Source: Prochilodus magdalenae (Eukaryota; Chordata; Actinopteri; Characiformes; Prochilodontidae). Taken from it: DNA of 64,000 nt. Position numbers and translations under genes: made by a program. Below, piece by piece: positions 1 to 13,829 of this stretch (within the stretch, counting starts at the first letter, position 1; the number at the start of each line of letters is the position of its first letter). The notes beneath the pieces were generated by a model that saw only the letters and a program-made list of their open reading frames with translations, did not search any database and was not told the origin of the DNA. The stretch spans positions 5,001 through 69,000 of the forward strand of contig JAMWET010001910.1 of NCBI GenBank assembly GCA_024036415.1. Direction: 5' to 3'.

Positions 1-173
1 TATTGAAACCAGAAATATTTATTTTTTCCAAATAATTTGCTGCTCTGAATACAATATTTGTACAGAACATAAGAAGAAAAAAAAAACAACCACCACATGT
101 AGTTTGAGAGAAACCAAACACATCTATGAAAAAGCTGATTTCAAACAAAATAATTAAATTTTTTCCCAAAAAA

Positions 174-175
<2 letters not shown>

Positions 176-213
<38 letters not shown>
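176..213. repeat. (TG)n microsatellite
   Basis: An uninterrupted run of about 19 TG dinucleotides, followed by a G-rich stretch. It lies just beyond the 3' end of the transposase gene that runs leftward from 1787. The small open frames across it are repeat artefacts. Confidence 0.95.
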
Positions 214-217
<4 letters not shown>

Positions 218-241
218 TTGGTTGGGGGGTTGGGTGTGTGT

Positions 242-1787
242 CTACGCTTCATCTCTCCTCCGGGCTGGGTCTGGCCACAGTACTTCATCCACATCGCATG
301 CTATGTCCTCTCTCGCTAAACACCGAGGAAAGAACCTTCTTGCGTGGCGCATCCATCCTTGAATAGAAGCAATGTCAATGTCTCCACATGCTTCCTCCAT
401 TGCCTGGAGAAGTGGAATGTGGGCACAGGGATGACGATCATATACTCGCCAGCGCCATGTGGAGAAAAATTCCTCAATCGGATTGAGAAATGGTGATATG
501 GAGGCAGGTACAGAACCAAGAAATGAGGGTGAGCGACAAACCAGTTCTGGACAAGATGGGCCCGGTGAAAGCTGACATTGTCCCATATGACCACAAATCT
601 TTGCTGATTTGGATTCTGCTGACCTGGAACAAGTATATGATAAATTGCATCCAGAAAAGTTACAATGTGAGCAGTGTTGTAGGGGCCAAGTGTTGCATGG
701 TGATGCAGGACACCATTATTTGTAATGGCAGCACACATTGTAATGTTTCCCCCACGTTGTCCAGGGACATTCACAATGGCCCTTTGTCCAATAACATTTC
801 TCCCTCTTCTTCTGTTTTTTGTCAGATTGAACCCCACCTCATCTATGTAAATGTACTCATGGAGGACATCTTCATTCGCATCCATCTCCAAAATTCTCTG
901 TAAGAGACAAAAGTTTATATATACACACGTGCACAACCCAATAATCTGGCTTGTTAGGTGCAAGTCTAATGTGCTGGAAGTAGTTTCGCATTCATACATA
1001 CATTCACAAAGTCATGACGCAGGTTCTTTACTCTGTTGCAGTTCCTTTGAAATGGGACCCTGTAGAGCTGCTTCATGCGCAACTGATTATTTTGGAGGAT
1101 ACGCTGAATTGTGGACAAGCTTACTGTATCAATGTTACTGAAAACAGTTGCATCATTTACAATATGGTGTTGGATTTCACGAATTCTAATTGCATTATTC
1201 GCCAAAACCAAATTTATGATCGCTGTCTCTTGCTCTTCGCTGAATTTGCGCCCTCGCCCTCCACGATTCCTTTGCCTTTCCACTCTGTAGAAGATTCAGA
1301 AACATAGTCAATGTTTGCTGTTATATAGTCAGAAATGTCTTCCTGCAGTTAGCTGTACCTTAGTATAGTATGATAACCCACCACACTGACCATTCATGAT
1401 TCATGAAATGCAGTACAGTAATATACATGATAAGAGCTACAATTGTATGTATTTTACAGTTGTACTGGAATAAATATGTGTATATTAGATAGTTGAATAC
1501 CTGTTCTCATTTCGGAATGTTCGGATTATGGCTGCCACCGTAAATCGACTTAAGTTTGGCTGGACCCTCAGTCCAGCCTCCCTCATGGTCAACCCATGGT
1601 TGATCACATGATCAATTAATGTAGCCCTAATCTCATCTGAGACAGCTCTCCTTGCTTCCCTTCTTTCCCCTAGTCCTCTTCCCTGTCTACCTTGTCCTCT
1701 TCCTCCTCTTCCTCCCCTTCCAACTACTCCTCCTCGAACCCGAACTCCTTGTGGTCTGCCTCTACCTCCAACTCTCCTGGCTCTCAC
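242..1787 (-). pseudogene. Spliced IS630/Tc1-mariner-type transposase gene, one frameshift
   Basis: A DDE transposase that would cut and paste its own element. It is recognised from its own sequence, with no database search. Three exons join in phase: 1501-1787, 1002-1284 and 242-897, with GT donors and AG acceptors. Exon 1 starts at ATG 1787 and encodes an Arg/Gly-rich tail (GGRGRPQ, GRGGRGGRG) followed by a helix-turn-helix-like stretch. Exon 2 carries a second DNA-binding stretch (KFSEEQETAI). Exon 3 holds the catalytic core: first Asp in YIDEVGFN, second Asp in IWDNVSFHR, and Glu in NPIEEFF. Near 497 one base appears to be missing between LPPY and PFLNPIEEFF, so the Glu lies in another frame that then runs open to a stop at 242. 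That single break is why I call it a pseudogene; a sequencing error would leave an intact gene of about 408 codons. I could not define the terminal inverted repeats. Confidence 0.75.
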
Positions 1788-4700
1788 TGCATTGTCATTT
1801 ATTTTTCAAAACAGACATCTTGACATGTGACCTATTTAAGGCAATGATTTGTTGGTGTTCAATTAAGTAATGAGTGTTTGCACATGTGAGGAGTGAGGGT
1901 GAAGCATTAGTGATTTAGTGTGGCATTTTGATTGGTTGTGTTTGAAAAAGGAATTCAAGTAACTTCCTGTTTGAATTTTGTGTGTTAGGTAGAAAATTGT
2001 GTGTGGAGTTTTGCAAAATGTGTTTTAGGAAATTGAAAACTGAGTCAGACACTGAGAATTAGTGTATGGTTTTGCAGATTTGGTGTGGGGTTATGGTGTT
2101 TGAAGAAAATGTTTAGAAAGTTGTGTGACAAGCAAAAATTTTGTGTGTAAGCAGTTGACAAAAACTGTAATTGTTGGTCTGTGCACCAGATTTTGAGCAA
2201 ACAATACACACAAGGTAGGCCCACTACACCATCATTAGAATGGGACCCCTCAGATCACAGAGTTGGTACCCCCAACAGCATCCCTTTAGTACATTTACTG
2301 AGAGAACATAATTGTATTATATATTCATATATTTAAATATAATTCTTTGTATTCAAATTTAAAAGCATTAGATTTGCAAATATGCAGCTTTCTTCTGGGG
2401 ATCCCAATTCAGTGTATCTTTAAAACGTATTTACAGAAACTGGATCATTGTTGTTTTACTTTTGGAGGTATATTTATACGATTTGTATATTGTTTGGTTA
2501 ACAGATGTGTACCTCTACAGGAGCCTTTTCCTCTACAGGTACAGGAATGAAGTATGAATTCTGTCTCTACACCAGAGAAACCATTCTCCCTCATGGTCAC
2601 TGTAATTGCTTTACAGAAACTAATTCAGTTTCCTGATTAGTCCATTCTACTTGTCCACTAGACTGGGGATTACAGTTGTAACTACTTCCTTATAAGAGTG
2701 CCAGATATCTGATATGAACTGGACCGGGCACAGAAAGAACAGGAGCTAAAGGTAAACTGAGTGGTGTGTTGGTCTCCTGGATGTCCAGTAGGCATAGTGA
2801 TGTATGCCTTGGTCTCTGAATCTATGTAGGATGCTTGGTTTATCAAGCAGACATGTCTTGGTAATGCCACTATTTAAAAAACTGTAGAATGCGCCATGGG
2901 CTCAGGACTAGATCATTTCCTGTTCGTATTTACAGCATTGTCTTATTCAGACTGGCTTACAAAGGTGCTTCATTATCCCAAGTCAATTAGCTTACAGTCA
3001 AAAGCTCCAAGACTTTGATTGTGTTCTGCAACTCCTCTTTTAGTCATCTATAAACAGTGGGCATCGGAGCCATAACCTCTCCTTATATACCCCCAAGCAG
3101 AAGCTAATGCTTTCAGAGCATTGGCATGATGAAAATCAAGAGAATAGTCCTTGTCTTAAACTTTGCATTTTATTCTGGGACTGCAGAGGGTCAGAGGAAG
3201 GCTAGAACTGCTCTGGAGAGAGTATGTTTTGAACCTTGGCTTGGTGCCCCCCAGATGCTTGTAGTAATGTCAAGTGATTTCACTTACACTTATCCACTCA
3301 CCAGCTTGACTAATGCCTTGCAGGGATCCACAAATTGCTTTGCTTTCTGCTGCTCTCTCCTTTTCCGTTCTTTCTTACTGCAGCTTAATGCCTCCAAGTA
3401 AGTCTATTTCATGCACAAGCACATGAGTGTCATTTTTCATTTTTTTATTGCATGCCCTTTCAAAGTTTCAGCGTGTTTGGATAAACTTTCCTTGAACCGT
3501 GCCAGCAAAATCAGCTGTCACAATGCCAGATAAGAGTAAAATTAATTTGCCCATAGCCGAACATCTCCTACCATTAAACAGCCTCCATATAGAACCATCT
3601 GCGGTGAAAGACTAAGTGGGTGGAGGTGGAGGGGGATTAAGATAAGAACATTCTGTGTGAGTAAGAGATGTATGTATTGTTCTTGAACTGAAAAACTGTG
3701 GCGTTTGCTGTCGTAACTAAAGCTTGTCCTGGCTAGTATAAGATAATCAAACAACAAAGGACTGGAGACTGATAGTCAAGCAGGTTTGGAGAGATGCTGG
3801 AGGAGCAGAGAGTCAAGACAGTATCAGAGGACAGTCACAACACTGTATTACTGAACATTAACAGTAGATGGGCCGAGATTTTTTAGATTTTGTAAGTATG
3901 GGACTATGTGGCGCAATTAGGAATTGAGCATTTGAGGAGCAAACAGGGAAAAAAAGAATACAGAGAGGAGCCAGATTAGATATGGTGCCAGAAGGTCGTC
4001 GGATATGTGGGTGGGTGGGAATGTGTGAAGCTGAAGGATATGAAATAATGAAGAAACAAGTTTAATGATTTCTTAATCATGAACAATTCGCTTCATCGAC
4101 ATTTGCATTCCTCAGGCCATCTACTTGTCACATACTTTCTCTTTTAAACGAGTCAAAAGCAAAACACTGGGAGTTGGAAACTCACAAATCCAATACAGTT
4201 GTTCATGAATTTAGGGGGAGGTCACTCTGTAAATGGAAGAACTTGAAGCACAGTGCACAGAAACATACTTTATGCATATACATGAACATAGATGCTTTGA
4301 GCTTTGCAGCCATCATATCTTAACAAGCTGTCATAGCAGACCAGCAGTTTTACAGTCTTACACAAAAATGGTTTGCTCACACAAACGTATGTGCCACTGT
4401 GGTGGAGCTTACACTTCACAAGTTTCATTGTTGTACCTGGTGGAATGACAGTGGATTCAGTTCTGACTTTACCTCTATCACTCCTGTTAGCCCTGAGGGC
4501 CAGATGTATGTACAAATGCAGCCACAGTGTCGAATGTGATATGCTGTGTCCACAATACATTAAAGAAACTAAATTAGTTTATTACCAAATCTGTGCACAG
4601 CCCCTCACGATGATCATCACAGTAGCATAAGAGTGCTAAGTTAATTTACATGCTTTTATACTTGTATGCAACTTGTGTCTGGGACAACTTCCAATCCACT

Positions 4701-6481
4701 GTGCTAGCCAGCAGGTGTATCAGTCAGGCAAGCTCTAATACTCTCTCTTTTAGAAAGGGTAGATTTGCTATTAACTAGTATGCATGTGTTTCTAGTAAAA
4801 CACAACTAAGCTAAAATGTCTAGAAAGCCCCACAGTGACCTCACGGTGTATTAGCACATTGTATCACATGACTGTGGAGATTAATAACCACAAAGACCAG
4901 TATGTAATATGTTTGTGTCTGTGTATATGTGCAAACTATCAGTATTTGTCTGCAATAGTTTGCTGCATTAGAATGCTTTTCTATTGTTATTGTTACATTA
5001 AATATGATACACTTTATTGTGATCCTGATGTGGGCTCTTCTACAAACTCTGCCAACAGCTTGTTTGCTATTCCAAATCCAAATCTAAAGATTTTTGGCAG
5101 TCACTGGAAGTGCTAAAATCCTGAATGAAGCTACATGAAAGGAAATGAGAGGGTGTGATGCCGGTCACACTTCAGCATTATTGAGTCTGATTGGTTACTG
5201 TTGATCTATTTGTCATATAATTCTAATACACCATAAAGAACAGCAACAGCGATGAAATGCTCAGTGCCTGCCTTTACTGATTGTATTTGTTTTCCTGTTC
5301 TTTTAGATTTTATATACTGCAAGAATACCCCAGGAGCGGAGAGTTTGGTGGACAGTGTGGTTCATGCTCCAGTCGTCAGACATAAAGCTACCTGTTGAGG
5401 AGTACTGGTTCAGCTCTGCCTCCCTATCAACCTATTCTCTTCGAGCACAATACTTCAGTTCCTCTGTAAGGTGCTCCCTGCAGAACCAAGCCCGAGAAAC
5501 ACTGGAGATTCACTAATATATTTGGGGCTTTTATAGACCCAGCAGAACCTGGTAATTAAAGGAACTACTGCAGAGCTGGAAGCTTGAAGGAAATAGAGAT
5601 GAGATGAGACGAGATGAGATGAGATGGCCTTTGTGAACTGAGCTGGAACAGAACTTGAGTAGAACTATGTCAAAGTCTATCTAAGTAAAGGAACAAGTGT
5701 AGCTTTTTTCAACCATGACCACTTCACAGCGAGGCTCATAAAGTCAGGAGTGTTCACGGACACATTTGAGGATATATTTATAGTGTTTGCACTGCCTTGT
5801 GACCTGCTATGGACTAATTACTATAATTGTGTGGTGGTAGGAGTATTTATTTGTACTTTGTTTATGTATACTAGTCAGGGAATATTATGAGAAGCAAATA
5901 TGTCAAGCCCCACTCAGGAATCACTGAGGCAACAGCACTACTGCACAAGGACGAGCTTTAGTAGTAGCTCGTCCTGTGAGCATAGTAGTAGTATACGTTG
6001 TGTAGTCACATACACAGAGTGTAGTCATCCAAAAGACATCTAGTTTTAGTGGTGTTGGTGCAGTACTAAAGTTGGCCTGGAACCAGCAGTGATTCCTGAT
6101 TTGGGCTTTAGTGAATTCTGAATATTGGTAATCACTATTTGAAATTCACCTCTTGTCATCTTGTAATGTATGGCACCCCAAGTGTGTTCCAGTGGAAAAA
6201 CTGGGAAAATCTTAAAACCTCATTGAGTATGGGGACAGAGACACATGAAATGTTTCTGACTGCAGTTCCACTATGATGAGTCCATTCCAATGAAACGGGA
6301 TCACGTTTGACCAAAAATGATGTGAGCAGTGAACAAAATGAAAATGACTGTTTAACTCAAATGTGTAGGTTTGACTCTGCGTAGTCCTAAAACATTAAGT
6401 AATCAAACCAGTCATTTTTTATATTTGAGAATTTAAAGTTATTAGTGGTTCAGGGCTAAAGTTAAGTTTATGACTTAAATG
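1788..6481. other. Gene-free stretch, no recognisable feature
   Basis: No coding region, RNA gene or clear repeat boundary was recognised. The first 450 bases (to about 2230) are TG-rich and may be the upstream part of the transposon to the left. A short GAGATGAGAC-type tandem run lies near 5600-5625. Every open frame here is short and lacks splice context. Confidence 0.5.
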
Positions 6482-7565
6482 TACACTGTTTGGCCAAAAA
6501 TGTCACCATTTGGATTGAAACATGCAAATATTTGGGAGCTGTTTGGATAGTTACTGCAGTGATTACTATATTACAGCTGGCAACAATACTTTAGCTTAAA
6601 GTGATGCAGTGAATGGCTTTTCATTTCCTAAACAACCATATGGGAAGATGTATCCATGCTTGTGGAAAAGATGTTGCTGCATTTCAGACGGATGTAATTA
6701 CTGACCTGCATTAAGGAAAGAAAGCAACTAAGGAGAAGATGAAATGACTGGAAATGGGTTAGGAACTGCCCAACATATTTATTAAAACCTTGAAGGATAG
6801 TGGAGAACTGTCAGCTACCTTAATGACTGTGATGGGAGACCTCTTAAATGGTTAGTGAGGCCAAATCATAAAAAACTGACAATAAATTAACTGATTTAAA
6901 AAAAAAAACTGAGTTTAAAAGTGAAAGTAAGAGTATTTTCATGCACACTGTGTGACAAGCAGCACGTTGGTATTGCAGTATTGGTATTAAACAGCTATAT
7001 GGCCATGAGAAAAGCACTGGGAGCATAAAGAATGGACTTAGTTATGGAAAAAGGTCTTGTGATCTGATGAGTCCAGATTTGCCCTTTTCCAGAGTAATGG
7101 GCACATCAGGGTAAACAGGGAAGCACATGAAGCAATGCCCCCTTCATGCATAGTGCCCACTCTGGGGGCAGTGTTGTGATCTGTGGTATTTTCAGTTATT
7201 CAGGTCGAAGCTCAGCAATGTTGTGTGGCAATAAAAATAAAGTCAGTTGACTACCAGAATATACTGAATGATATACCATCCCTGGATTTGTTTCCTCCCT
7301 GATGGCACTGGTCAATTCCAGGACTACAATTTCATTCGGCTCAAGGAGCATATGGAATCATTTTCACACATGAATTTACCAACAGTCCAAAACGTAAACC
7401 GTGGGATAGTCTTTAAAGGGTGAGTAGCTTGAATCGCCTGTCATCAATACAAGATTCTGGGAAAAATGTATGCAATACTGGACGGAAATGAACTTGGGAC
7501 ATTGGTTGTAGAATCAGTGCCACAGTTCACATCAAAGCTAAAGTTTATAGTGCTTTATAGTTTAT
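6482..7565 (+). pseudogene. Decayed Tc1-like transposon
   Basis: The left end reads TACACTGTTTGGCCAAAAA, the terminus of a common fish Tc1 family. The following sequence is collinear with a Tc1 transposase gene on the plus strand. Recognisable landmarks are the segment with TGATGAGTCCAGATTT near 7066 (first catalytic Asp region), a glycine-rich segment near 7165-7200, and the C-terminal region around 7380-7540. The frame is broken by many stops and indels, and the NPIE region is largely lost. No matching right terminal repeat is visible, so the right boundary is approximate. This is an old, dead copy. Confidence 0.7.
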
Positions 7566-8167
7566 AAACACAGCCCAAGTAAGCTGTATTTGTAGACCAC
7601 TGCACCATTCAAAGATAGTCCAGTCAGAGGCATCCTTCAAATACAGCCATAAAATGCTTTTCACACACTGACCATTTTCAAAGAGGCTAATTGCCCTGAA
7701 TCACTAGTGTCACCCATAATTCTTCACAATGAATGTTTAGGAGAAAGGAAGACAGAAGAAGCCAATTACTGCATGATGTTTAAAAAAGCCAGTAAAATAT
7801 ACAGTAGTAAATACAGTACACTGTTTCTTAAGGGGTGTAAGAATGTGTCTGAAATGCAGCTGCTTTTGCTCTTTCACAGTTTTAGCTTCACCTGCCACAC
7901 ATTACCTCCCTCACATCAACAAACGCCTTACCAGCTTACTGGTCATTTTTCATATCAACAATATTTTCTCCATAAAGGTCTTGTGAGCCAATTACTTTTT
8001 GACGGCGTGACAGTGTGATCTTGGTAGACCTTTCTGCTTTACATTATGTAAGACATACAAGGAGCCTTTATAAGACAGGACATGCATTCCTTAGCTATTG
8101 GAGTAAATAAGTCAATGCTGACTGTCATGCCTTTAAAAAGTCATCATTTTAGTATATATGAAAATAA

Positions 8168-8171
<4 letters not shown>
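7566..8171. other. Gene-free stretch
   Basis: Nothing recognisable. It may include unaligned remains of the Tc1 relic on its left. The open frame around 7707-8018 has no family resemblance that I can name. Confidence 0.4.

Positions 8172-8259
<88 letters not shown>
8172..8259. repeat. (TA)n microsatellite
   Basis: About 44 uninterrupted TA repeats. The Tyr-Ile repeat open frame across it is an artefact. Confidence 0.97.
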
Positions 8260-8262
<3 letters not shown>

Positions 8263-9397
8263 CCTAAAAATATAATTCACAAATGTTCCTTCCACTTTAA
8301 TTTGTCATTTTTCATTCGCTCCTTAATTTGGGCATTAGATTGGATGATCTACAAGTAATGGAATACACTTCATTACTATTCTTAATAACGACTCTAAATT
8401 ATTAGGAAATGTTCTGAAATGCTTGCAGCATATATGATGAACATATGCTCTGGATTATGCATTGAGTTGTGGTGTGGCATGTATTGGCATCCCCCAACTC
8501 AACATGACGTGGTTCCTTAACTTACAGCCAACGAGCACAAGAAACAATACCAGAGGAGTCACTGCACTGATGCAAAACAGTGCATTACAGTATGCTCTCT
8601 GTAGGCCCATGCTAGCTAGCTGTGAGCTCCTGTCAGATGAGTAACGAGAACGAGAGCAATGACTGTAATCCCTTGTTATGATCAATAAGCTTCAAAAATG
8701 GTCCATGGATTCACTGCAAGGAAAGTTACTATTCAAAATATGTCCAATTATGTGATTCCTTCAGTGGAACGGTGTCATCTCATCTCATCCAAGAGCTCGA
8801 CATTCCCTACACTGCAATAATTGGCCAGGAACGCAGGAGAGAGGTGGAAAATTACTCTCAGAGCTCAGAGAGAATGGACAGTGGAGGATGAAGAGTAAAA
8901 GAGGAGTGGAGAATTTCAAGCAGATCTGGAGCAGAATAGTAATTAAATTAGAGGTAGGAGGGGAGAGATGATCAATCCCGCAGACTGCTATTAAAAAAAT
9001 GCTAGTAATCATTGAATATCAATCTATTTTATCAGTCTATCCATCTAATATATTTGAATCTTAATCTAAAACAGCCTGAATCCAATTCTATTTTGGGAAT
9101 AAGGCCGTAATAGCCAATTCTTAGGAGACCTAATTGACACTAGGAATTAGAGATTCCAGTGAGAAGATGAAGTGATATTAGAGCAATTGGGTTACTACCC
9201 ATATGAACAAATCACCATTCACCCTTTTCATTTGGGTTGTCTTGGTAACAGTTGCCTTAGTAACTCTACACCTGTAGACAGCAGCTCTGTAGCTACTGGT
9301 ACCTTAAAGCAGGTGGTATGGTCACACACGCACACTTGCACAGCATGCACATGTGTATGCTGGGACACACTCACACACTTACACACACACGGACACA

Positions 9398-9447
<50 letters not shown>

Positions 9448-10507
9448 TGTCTGTGAGCTGGTGTTTTGCTATTAGGTAGAATGTATGGTCTTTATTTCAG
9501 TTGTACTTGCAATTGTTACGTTTGTACTGTTACAGTTGGGAGAAATAAAGATATTTATAACTCTTTCCAGCTGTGTTTAAAAGCTGTTTATGTCGTTCAC
9601 TTTTACAAGCTTCCGAAGGAGTTGCGCCGGTATATGAAATGCTGATAACACCACAAAGCTGTGATTTGTAAATCTGTATTTAAGTGAAAACAGTACAAAG
9701 ACCAGAGTTTAGATTCTCTTAAGTGCCTTAAGAAAGAACATCTTTTTAAACATATGTTTTTCTTACATTCATTTTTAAGTAAAAAAGTGTTATTATTTGT
9801 AAAATAATCATAATTAATAATAATTAACCACTAATAATAATTCTAAGAATAAGTGGAATTCTTGAAAACTTTATGTTCTTAAATGCATTTCACTTCTCCT
9901 AGGCTGTAAGGCATGGTAACCATTTAAATATGTCAAAAAACAGTTTAGTTATTGACAGGCTTGGTATTTCATGTTTTTTAACTTCATTGTTTTTGTAAAT
10001 ATATGCTCCTTCTGATACCTGTATTTGGGACAGGAGGAATTTAAGGCCAAAACCATTGTGATAGAATTGAGGTGAACACAAACTGCACAGTGGATACATG
10101 TTCCACCTGCTTTAGATATAATGCCGATTGTGTTCTTCAGGCCAAATAAAGCCACAGATCATCTGTATTGTTCCCAGCAAGTTAACAAGCCAGTGTCCAT
10201 CATGGTAAGAGGATATTACTGTAAGATATTTTGGAGCAACATATGCTGCCTTCTAAGTGATGTCTTTTTCAAAGACGTCCAAGTTCAACATGACAAAGGC
10301 AAGCCACAGGCTTTATGTCACAAGAGTTTGGTTGCACAATCAAGTGTGGGTACTAGATTGGCCTGCTTGCAGTCTAGAACCCACTGAAAACATGTAGCAT
10401 AGAATACAAAAGCCAAAACTAATTATAAGTGTTGTTAAATGGAAAGGGAGAAACATATGCATATAAGTGTTACTCTCCAGACCTTTTACTCATTGATTAA
10501 GCTCATA
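8260..10507. other. Gene-free stretch with a CA repeat
   Basis: Apart from the CA-rich tract at about 9326-9445, no gene, RNA or bounded mobile element is recognised. The sequence near 9780-9850 is very AT-rich. Confidence 0.4.
9399..9445. repeat. (CA)n microsatellite
   Basis: A pure CA run preceded by an imperfect CA-rich tract from about 9326. The His-Thr and Val-Cys repeat frames across it are artefacts. Confidence 0.95.
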
Positions 10508-11330
10508 TACACTCCTGATCAAAATCAGCCTGATCAACTCAGTCATCAGGGATGATCTCCACTTAGCCAGCTGCTGTTTGACTCCCCCGTACAACCTGAA
10601 GCTCCATTGTTCCACTGAAGGAAAAAGCACCCCAAATCATGATGGTGCCCCCCACACTCCATGTCATGCCAGTAACACTGGAAGCCATCAGGACCATCAA
10701 GGTTAATTTTTTTTCTCATCAGAGAATAAAACTTTCTTCCACCTTTCAGTGTTCCATGTTTGGTGCTCCAAATGGGCAATGTTGTGGCATTAAAGGAGAC
10801 ATAGCCTTTGAAGTTTTTGTTTCTGAAGCTCTTCCCTCACAGATGCCGTCTGATGGTTATTGAGCTGCAGTCAGCTCCAGTAATGGCCTTAATTTGGGTC
10901 GAGGATCATCCCGTGTCTTGACGGACAGCCAATCTGATCCTGCGGCTCAGTGCCGCTGAAAATTTTTGGGGTCTACCACTTGACTTTTTTGTTCCATAAG
11001 CCTCAGGGCCGTTTAAAAAATGCAGTATGACTGTCTTACTGCGTCCAACCTCAGCAGCGATGGCACGTTGTGAGAGGCTTTGCTTATGCAGCTCAACAAT
11101 CCTACCACGTCCAAAGTCAGTGAGCTTTTTTGCCTTTGCCATCAGGAGGTCTTGACAGTGTGTATACTTGACAGTTCTTTTTTTTTTTAATTAGCTGCTT
11201 AAAATCTTTTGTCTTTTGTTCCAATTTCTTCTTTTAGGATTGTGAAGCTCTACTTGGAACCTTCTTAAGATCCAATAGTGCAATATAAAGCGCAAAATTA
11301 ACTGGTCTTAAGATTTTGATCAGGAGTGTA
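10508..11330 (-). mobile_element. Internally deleted Tc1-like element with intact ends
   Basis: Both ends carry the same inverted repeat, TACACTCCTGATCAAAATC, with TA at each flank as expected for Tc1/mariner insertion. On the minus strand an intact transposase N terminus opens at 11142 (MAKAKKLTDFGRGRIVELHK), including the helix-turn-helix segment SQRAIAAEVGRSKTVILHFL and the linker motif SSGRPQK. After about 78 residues the frame fails. The remaining interior (10546-10900) holds later fragments such as WSVGGTIMIWGAFSF only in broken frames. At about 820 bp it is roughly half the size of a full Tc1 element, so it is non-autonomous. Matching ends suggest a fairly recent insertion. Confidence 0.85.
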
Positions 11331-11332
11331 TA

Positions 11333-13461
11333 CAAATATCATGTTTCTAATTCAATCCAGTTCAAGCAGAATATTAAACGAAATATTAAACATTAAATAT
11401 TCTACATAATGTCCCAGCGTTTCTTTGAGATGTATCTGCGTGGCTCAACTCTCACTAGGAGAAATGAATAAACGAAATCAGAAGCATATGCTATGCATGC
11501 ATTTGTATGTACAACAGTATTTATTTATATGTGTTTCATCGTTCCACTCTGTGTTATTCAGCATCCTGCACATTGAGAGGTCCGATGGTCAATACTTCAA
11601 AGCCTTTTTGGTCCAAGTGTCTCTGATGTTTTGAATCATTTAGACAGTAGCAGCTGATCCATCTGTCCAGACTTACAGCCCACCGCTGCCCCCACACACA
11701 CTCTCCTGACTCTTGTGGTTGTGAGACATCATTAAGTCCTACAGCAGCATATCTGAAGGGTATTTCCAGAGGGCACTGACAGGGCCAGCTGTGTCATGTC
11801 TGCAGCCCTGTTCTCGAATTAGAACCTCTGTGGAGATCTAGAATTAGTCTCACCGCACCAGACTTTTAGAATTAGAAACACATCCACGGGTCTGGCTGCT
11901 TGGCTTTGTTTTTGGACATTCTTTTGACAGTTTTTCGGTGCTTTAAGGCCAACTCATCTGAGACTCCTGCCACCAGTGCTGCTGTAGACTTTCCTACAAC
12001 AACTACTTTTGGCCTCACCCCTTCTCTCTGGCACACAGTAAAGCACACCAGTGATCTGAGGTGATTTTTAATGGTGGGTTTCATTTTATTTTCCAGTGAT
12101 AGATCTCTAACCTTGTTATGGCACTGGGAAATATTTCTAGTAGGAAAAAGAAGATGTTCATAAAGGCAGAAATGAGTGCAGCAAATAGTATCAGACTACA
12201 GCTATCAGAATAAAACCTCAAGTCATGTGTCTCCTAACTACAGTAATAAGTCTACTTATCACCCAGCTGTAATCTGATACAGGAACATCAGAATCACTGA
12301 CACCTCTGTATCACGTTTATATGTAACTGTGCATGAATGGTGGTAAAGATTGTTTACGATTGTGGCAGATGAAGGGTTAGACCACTAAATGTATTTTACC
12401 AGTATTATAAAATAAAATCTGTTCACTGTTCCCATTAGGAATTTACACCACACATCAAAAGAATAGCTGCACACAGAAGTATTCAACCAACAGGAATGAA
12501 ACCTACTGGGTAGATTTAACAATGTGAAATAATTCAACTTTTACATTCAGCTGTTCATGTGACAAAAACAAAACAGGCCTTATCATTGTACCTGACTAAC
12601 CCAACAGCCACAATTATAGACCCTCCATTATAGCCCTCCATGAGTCATCCTGCCAGTGCCAGCATTACTGGCAGACGGCTGCATGACACAGGACTACATG
12701 CAAACAGACTGTTACACTGACTACTCTGAACACTACATGAACTCACCAACGATTGCCATGTAGTTGTGCCTGTAATGGAGTGAATCGGAACGGCAGCAGG
12801 TCATCTTCAGTGCAATCCGACACTTCCTTCTGAATGCAACTAATATATTGATGAAGAGAGGAAACACTATGATAGTGTTCTTGGAGAATAGTTCTAGTAT
12901 ATCCTAATATTTGACCTACATAATGCTTTAATAAACCAAAATGTTTATACAGTGTAATAACATCTGTTATTTAGAGCATCAAACCAGATGCACATACACT
13001 GAGCTTTTACAATTCAAACAGTATATAGTTTGATACTAAACTAAAGGTAAATGGATTCTAATATTTTTCACTCTGCCTGTTAATTCTATTTACATCATTA
13101 CAACATTGTAAACATCATTTTATTAAGACAACATGTTGTGATATTGACATAGATATCATAAAATCGTAATGTGAGAATCCATATAAAATAGCCTATGGCA
13201 GAAAAGCCAAAGTGAAAATTCCGTATTAAACTATGTACTGTTGCTATAGACTGTAGTGCCCCCCAAAAACTGCTTCCAGCAATGATAATGAAATATCTAC
13301 ATCTGTGTTTCTTCATTTTTTAATTCTATGTATTAGAATTATTTTATATCCTCAGCACAGTTTGGACCTGCAGGCAGTTCCTGGCTATTTAAAAGGCAAA
13401 CAGCTGAGAGGAGAGAAGAGGAACGGACAGACGCCACTCCAGAGCCTTTCGATGAGAGGTT
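11333..13461. other. Gene-free stretch downstream of parvg
   Basis: No gene, RNA or bounded repeat recognised. The minus-strand open frame at 11872-12084 has no splice context and no recognisable family. Confidence 0.4.
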
Positions 13462-13467
13462 TTTATT
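13462..13467 (-). promoter_or_regulatory. Candidate poly(A) signal of parvg
   Basis: AATAAA on the minus strand, about 365 bp past the parvg stop codon, a plausible 3' UTR length. The call rests on the hexamer and position only. Confidence 0.4.
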
Positions 13468-13829
13468 TGAGAGGAAAATAGAAGGTGTTTGAGGGCCATT
13501 TATCAGAAACAGTGAGAAGGTCAAGGATGGTGATCCAGGGAGTCCAGGTAGAGGACAGTAACAGGTAGGCAGAAAGAGAGAATGGCAGTAACAAAACATG
13601 GCAGGAGCCATGCTGTTAGCATCCATATCCAGTCTGTGAATGGTTTCTCGTGTACATTAACGCTAATGTGAGTGAAACCAGTCTAGACAGCTCCTTCTAA
13701 ACTGCTTTCATTGCATCCACGATAGCAGCTGAACGTTAAAGTCAGTCTTGCACTTTAACGGGAACAGCTGCTTCACCCAGACGTGTACAGAAAATTGAAT
13801 CAGAGGCTGTAGCCTTGGCTGGTCGGGGA

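Noticed and set aside
8158..8358. Open frame of Tyr-Ile repeats
   Set aside because: Translation of the (TA)n microsatellite.
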